This document shows positions 60,729-64,000 of a stretch of 64,000 nucleotides of DNA, piece by piece. Location of the stretch: assembly GCA_017470605.1 (NCBI GenBank), contig JAFUYH010000017.1, positions 124,001-188,000 on the forward strand, given 5' to 3'. The stretch is from Treponema sp. (GTDB taxonomy: Bacteria; Spirochaetota; Spirochaetia; Treponematales; Treponemataceae). A program made the position numbers and the translations under genes. The stretch's first letter is position 1. Each line of letters opens with the position of its first letter. Under the pieces are notes generated by a model. That model was not told where the DNA came from. It saw only the letters and a program-made list of their open reading frames with translations, and did not search any database.

Positions 60729-61532
60729 ATGAGTACAATTATTTTATTGCTAGGCATATTAATTCTGGCAGTATTAAATATCTTCGTTTACAGAAGAATT
60801 AATAGAAATGCAGAAGTATATGCACGCTGGTATTTACAAGATTACTTTGGTTTTAGTTGGACTGTTGATAAACTTGTAAATGAAAATAAAATGTCAAAAT
60901 CAGATGCAGAAATACAGAAAAATAAATATTTGGACAGAAATATAAATAAAAACCTTTTAATTACTAAATATACTGATTTGTTTGCTTGGATTTTGATGGC
61001 ACTGGTTACATTAATTATTATAACACTTTCACTTCTGAAGCATTATTTATTTTTTACAAAAGTCTTTATTTATTTTGAAATTGCTATAGCTATATTAATG
61101 TATTTTGAAATTGCTATAGCTATATTAATACTTGTTGCATATATTTCAACTGTACTTACTTTACATAGGTTGGGATTAAAAGAAGTTAAAGGAAAAAATA
61201 AGAAAAATAGAAAATCAGAAACTACTGAACAAAATGATTTTTATCCAATATGTGTTGACGAATTAATGATAGAACTTGGTTTAGGACTGGTTGATAATAA
61301 AGATAACCTTAATAAAATTATAGAAACAATATATTTAATACGAAAAGAAGTTCCTGAGTTACCTAAAGTACGAATCTGTGATAATTCAAGTCTTGGAAAA
61401 TTTGATTACAAGCTGAATTGCAAAGGTGAAGAAATTATTACCCAAACATTTTCAAATGATCTTACAGAAGAGAATATTGAACAAATAAGAACGGATATTG
61501 TTAAAGTTTATAATGAAAAATTAAAAAAATAA
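60729..61532 (+). CDS. Membrane protein with FlhA-like loop and partial FlhA cytosolic domain (FHIPEP-like)
   Basis: 267 residues. One membrane helix at 3-21; a cytosolic loop WTVDKLVNENKMSKSDAEIQ resembling the FlhA loop (IDADLNAGLI..EEA); two helices at about 84-105 and 113-145; then a soluble end with IELGLGLVDN (181-190) and VRICDNSSLGKFDYKLNCKG (214-233). The last two match the start of the FlhA cytosolic domain (EVGYGLIPLVD, VRIRDNLQL.P.EY.I...G). Full FlhA has eight helices and about 700 residues, so this is a cut-down form. A 30-bp tandem duplication lengthens the third helix. It sits among defence-like genes, not flagellar ones. Confidence 0.6.
   Translation: MSTIILLLGILILAVLNIFVYRRINRNAEVYARWYLQDYFGFSWTVDKLVNENKMSKSDAEIQKNKYLDRNINKNLLITKYTDLFAWILMALVTLIIITLSLLKHYLFFTKVFIYFEIAIAILMYFEIAIAILILVAYISTVLTLHRLGLKEVKGKNKKNRKSETTEQNDFYPICVDELMIELGLGLVDNKDNLNKIIETIYLIRKEVPELPKVRICDNSSLGKFDYKLNCKGEEIITQTFSNDLTEENIEQIRTDIVKVYNEKLKK
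61071..61130. repeat. 30-bp tandem duplication in the FlhA-like membrane gene
   Basis: Two adjacent 30-base copies (61071-61100 and 61101-61130) differ only in the last base. In frame; each encodes YFEIAIAIL plus Met or Ile in a membrane helix. Confidence 0.9.
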
Positions 61533-61538
61533 TAGACA

Positions 61539-61573
61539 GTCTATCACGTAATGATAGAGAGCAATTTTATAAT
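61539..61573 (+). promoter_or_regulatory. WYL-2 operator site D and promoter of the exonuclease operon
   Basis: GTCTATCA-CGTAA-TGATAGAGAG (61539-61561), with perfect CTATCA/TGATAG arms, lies seven bases before TATAAT (61568-61573). It precedes the exonuclease, LRR and soluble FlhA-like genes. Confidence 0.7.
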
Positions 61574-61591
61574 AAAGGATGAGATACGAAA

Positions 61592-62170
61592 ATGACTTAT
61601 TACGCAATAGATTTTGAAACAGCAAATGATTACCCGAACAGCGCATGTTCTGTAGGAGTTGTTAGATTTGTTGATGGAATTGAACAAGATAGCGTTTATT
61701 CACTTATAAAACCTGCGAAAATGTATTTTAAGCCGGAGTTTATAGACATTCATCATATTAGTTACGGTGATGTTCGTAATGAACCACAATTTCCAGAAGT
61801 TTGGCAGACTATAGTTGAGCCATTTATAAAAAATCCAGATGGTTCTGAAACTGTTTTTGTTGCTCACAATGCTAAGTTTGATATGGGAGTTCTCCGTGCT
61901 TGTTTCAAATATTATGGAATGCCAGTTCCAAGTATTGAATATAAATGTACTTTGAATATTTCAAGACGAGTCTGGAAGGATTTAAAATGGCATAAACTTA
62001 CTTATTTGGCTGAACAGTTTGAAATCGAATATGATGCTCATAACGCTCTGGATGATGCCAGAACCTGTGGGAAAATCTATGCACTTTCGGCAGAAAAACT
62101 TGGATGTAATCTGGACGAAGTCTATTTAAGACTTGGACTCCAGAAGACTTTTTTAACTGTGAGAGAATAA
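61592..62170 (+). CDS. DEDDh-family 3'-5' exonuclease (DnaQ/epsilon-like)
   Basis: 192 residues. YYAIDFETAN gives Asp7 and Glu9, VAHNAKFDMGVL gives Asp97, and YDAHNALDDARTCG gives His150 and Asp155: the full DEDDh set. Stand-alone, without a polymerase or UvrB-like partner. It trims 3' ends of single-stranded DNA or RNA. Its placement behind WYL-2 site D and in one operon with an LRR and an FlhA-like protein suggests use in the same response. Confidence 0.9.
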   Translation: MTYYAIDFETANDYPNSACSVGVVRFVDGIEQDSVYSLIKPAKMYFKPEFIDIHHISYGDVRNEPQFPEVWQTIVEPFIKNPDGSETVFVAHNAKFDMGVLRACFKYYGMPVPSIEYKCTLNISRRVWKDLKWHKLTYLAEQFEIEYDAHNALDDARTCGKIYALSAEKLGCNLDEVYLRLGLQKTFLTVRE

Positions 62171-62172
62171 CT

Positions 62173-63105
62173 ATGACAATTTTTAATCCTAGCTCTGCAT
62201 TTTTAGATCCAAGAATTCAATATGGAGAATCGATAACAAAAACATTAAATGTAGAAGCAACAGCTGCATTTATCAAACAACTTAAGAAAAACGCTGAATT
62301 GAAAATATGTGGAAGGCTTTCACGAACAACTTTTAATGAAATTATAGAAGCTATTAAAAACTCATATTGTTTCTTTTCTTTAGATTTAACCGAAATAAAA
62401 GGATTAAAACGAATTAGGAACCGAGCTTTTTATCATTGCGAAAATCTATATTCAATAAAATTACCAGATTCCATTCAGGAAATTGGGAAAGAAGCTTTTA
62501 TGTGGGCTACAAATTTATGTTATGTAGAGTTAGGGAAAGGAGCTTATATTCTTAAAAAGAGAGCTTTTGCACATTGCTCAACATTAGAAAAAATCATGAT
62601 TGATACTTGTGTTTCAATTGAGAATGAAGTTTTTTATTTTTGCGACTGTCTACAATCAATAAAAATTCCAGAATCTGTACAAACTATTGGAGAATTTGTT
62701 TTTCAGGACTGCACGAATTTAACAGAAATAACAGTTGATGAAAATAATAATTCCTACACAGCACAAGATGGCGTTCTTTATGATAAAAATAAAACAAAGC
62801 TAATTTATTATCCAGCGAATAAAACAGATATTCGTTCTGAAATACCAGATACAGTGAAAGAAATAGAACGCTGGGCCTTTTCTGGAAATAAATATATTTG
62901 CGGAATAAAGATTCCAAAAAGTGTTGAGCATATTGGAGATTGGGCTTTTCAAGCTTGTGAATCTCTTGAAGGCGTTACTATTGAAAATGAAAAATTAAAA
63001 CCTAACATATCTGTTTTCGCTGGATGCATTTATGGATGTGAGTGTATTAAAGCTGATGAAAAGTTCGTAAGGCAAGTAAAAGATTCGTTCAGTGAAAATA
63101 AATAA
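62173..63105 (+). CDS. BspA-type leucine-rich-repeat protein (LRR_5), without signal peptide
   Basis: 310 residues. From about residue 70 there are eight or more treponemal LRR units, for example ENLYSIKLPDSIQEIGKEAF, DCLQSIKIPESVQTIGEFVF and ICGIKIPKSVEHIGDWAFQA. In Treponema such repeats are usually on surface proteins, but this one has no signal peptide or lipobox, so a cytosolic binding role is inferred. Two bases separate it from the exonuclease gene. Confidence 0.85.
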   Translation: MTIFNPSSAFLDPRIQYGESITKTLNVEATAAFIKQLKKNAELKICGRLSRTTFNEIIEAIKNSYCFFSLDLTEIKGLKRIRNRAFYHCENLYSIKLPDSIQEIGKEAFMWATNLCYVELGKGAYILKKRAFAHCSTLEKIMIDTCVSIENEVFYFCDCLQSIKIPESVQTIGEFVFQDCTNLTEITVDENNNSYTAQDGVLYDKNKTKLIYYPANKTDIRSEIPDTVKEIERWAFSGNKYICGIKIPKSVEHIGDWAFQACESLEGVTIENEKLKPNISVFAGCIYGCECIKADEKFVRQVKDSFSENK

Positions 63106-63121
63106 AAGAATTGAGGGTGAA

Positions 63122-64000
63122 ATGAAAATACGAGGAAAAACAAAAAAAGATTGCACAGAAATAAACAAGAATTTTGAAATAATTCGAATAATATATCCGA
63201 TAGCTATTCAGATTGGTCATGGATTAATTCCTCTTGTTGATAAAGGTGACGAATCACTTTTAGTTAAAGAAATACTAAATTGCCGTAAACGATTTGATGA
63301 AAAATATGGTTTTCCATTTCCTTTAGTTCATATTGCAGATAACAGCACTCTTGCTTCAAATGAATATCTAATTTTGATTAATGGTATTGAAGATGCAAGA
63401 AGTACAGTACGAATGGACTACCATTTATGTATGGATTTAGGAGATGTTAAAACACAACAGGACTGTACATCGTTGGATAAAACTAAAGACGCTGCATTTG
63501 GAATTGATGGCTTTTATGTACCGGATAGAGAGGTTGAAAAATACATTGATGCTGGTTATGTTTGCGCTAAACCAGAACGAATTATTTCAACACATCTTTC
63601 TGAAATTATCAAAAAAAACATAACTAACATTCTTAATCAAGAACTATTAAAGACAATTTTAACAGAAGAAAGTAAAACAGAGCTTGATGCCATCTTTGAA
63701 GAATCTGCTAATTATACCATTTCTGATTTTATAGACCTGTTGAATTATCTCCTTGAGGAAGAAGTCCCTATTCGTGATATGAATATAATTCTGAAAACGA
63801 TTGCAGCCAACATTAAGAAAAATTATAAACTTTACGAGCTTGGTGAAATGGTTCGACAACAATTAGCAAGTAGTTTTATTAAGAATTATACTGATGAGAA
63901 TAATGTACTGCATGTGATTAAAATTGGAAAAGATACATGTAAGTTTCTTTCTTATAAAGCATTTTATCCGAAATCAAAAAAAACGATGCCTTACTGTGTT
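63122..64000 (+). CDS. Soluble FlhA cytosolic-domain-like protein (FHIPEP family), partial at right edge
   Basis: The frame is open for 293 codons to the window end. Start ATG 63122 after GAGGGTGA. No membrane segment. IGHGLIPLVDKGDESLLVKE (31-50) followed by FPFPLVHIADNSTLASNEYL, then GIDGFYVPDREVEKYIDAGY, IISTHLSEIIKKNITNILNQ and a long helical end with VPIRDMNIILKTIAANIKKN follow the block order of the FlhA C-terminal domain (GYGLIPLVD; VRIRDN; HLSEVIR; VSIRDL..ILEALAD). In FlhA this domain forms the ring that docks export chaperones. Here it is free-standing in an accessory operon with an exonuclease and an LRR protein. Confidence 0.75.
   Translation, partial: MKIRGKTKKDCTEINKNFEIIRIIYPIAIQIGHGLIPLVDKGDESLLVKEILNCRKRFDEKYGFPFPLVHIADNSTLASNEYLILINGIEDARSTVRMDYHLCMDLGDVKTQQDCTSLDKTKDAAFGIDGFYVPDREVEKYIDAGYVCAKPERIISTHLSEIIKKNITNILNQELLKTILTEESKTELDAIFEESANYTISDFIDLLNYLLEEEVPIRDMNIILKTIAANIKKNYKLYELGEMVRQQLASSFIKNYTDENNVLHVIKIGKDTCKFLSYKAFYPKSKKTMPYCV

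Noticed and set aside
52942-64000. Integron cassette array
   Set aside because: Small, mostly same-direction genes suggested cassettes, but no integron integrase and no attC-like repeats follow the genes; the repeated sequences are promoter-linked operators.
60729-64000. Normal flagellar flhA or a type III secretion gate
   Set aside because: The pieces are separate, short of helices, and surrounded by nuclease and WYL genes; the window's flagellar genes are 50 kb away and unrelated in arrangement.
1-64000. CRISPR array, rRNA operon or insertion-sequence transposase
   Set aside because: No regularly spaced direct repeats of 25-40 bases, no rRNA sequence and no transposase-like protein were seen.

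Overview
The window reads as the chromosome of a host-associated Treponema-like spirochaete. It is AT-rich. The core genes include the rod cluster flgF-flgG-flgJ (the flgJ product has no muramidase domain), an AtoS/AtoC two-component pair next to a delta-prime-like gene, cvpA and murG, and plant-type glgC. Small palindromic repeats of one fixed layout (AGAT-stem-loop-stem-ATGAC) are scattered through it. The genus call is inferred from gene content; no database was searched.

Layout. (1) 1-5.5 kb, minus strand: a surface-polysaccharide operon (NusG-paralogue antiterminator, long leader, 3,4-ketoisomerase, GT2 glycosyltransferase, DegT aminotransferase, pyruvyltransferase-like protein, Wzx flippase running off the left edge). 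Its promoter is shared with a divergent XRE repressor and carries three CGTAWWTACG operators at 33- and 32-bp spacing. (2) 6-21 kb: core genes, namely flagellar rod, glgC, atoSC, a DnaX/delta-prime-like protein, cvpA, murG, iorAB, a phenylacetate-CoA-ligase-type enzyme and an ankyrin protein. iorA carries two in-frame palindromic insertions. (3) tRNA-Phe at 21.0 kb followed directly by a tyrosine integrase opens a long mobile region that continues to the window end; no second attachment site was seen.

(4) 21.3-52.8 kb: a compact phage-like element. It has excisionase-like protein, small and large terminase, portal, an embedded NarL-type response regulator, prohead protease, major capsid and connectors; then, after the cargo, tail/baseplate-like proteins, a lysis cassette, fibre-like proteins and a P4-type primase-helicase. 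There is no recognisable tape measure. In the place where tail genes would begin sits a 14.5-kb defence block (30.3-44.8 kb): DUF3800, SNF2-type helicase, an unknown protein, DUF4391, two tandem type III Mod methyltransferases, one Res, and a large protein ending in a HEPN-like RxxxxH motif. A small RNA or attenuator sits at its entrance. The same 37-bp motif lies upstream of both phage operons.

(5) 52.9-64 kb: two adjacent islands, each built around a WYL-domain regulator with its own operator. WYL-1 (TATCA-N4-TGATA) covers a Cys-rich triple-knuckle protein, an HsdS-like half subunit, a cREC receiver, a SUMF1-like protein, a uracil-DNA-glycosylase-like protein, a membrane protein and a Nudix hydrolase. 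WYL-2 (GTCTATCA-N4/5-tGAgAGAG) covers small unknown proteins, a second glycosylase-like protein, a DEDDh exonuclease, a BspA-type LRR protein and two proteins that resemble pieces of the flagellar export gate FlhA (FHIPEP family), one with membrane segments and one soluble. A third, weaker FlhA-like loop is in the WYL-1 membrane protein. This dispersed FlhA-derived set, tied together by shared operator sites and nucleic-acid enzymes, is the best candidate here for an undescribed system.
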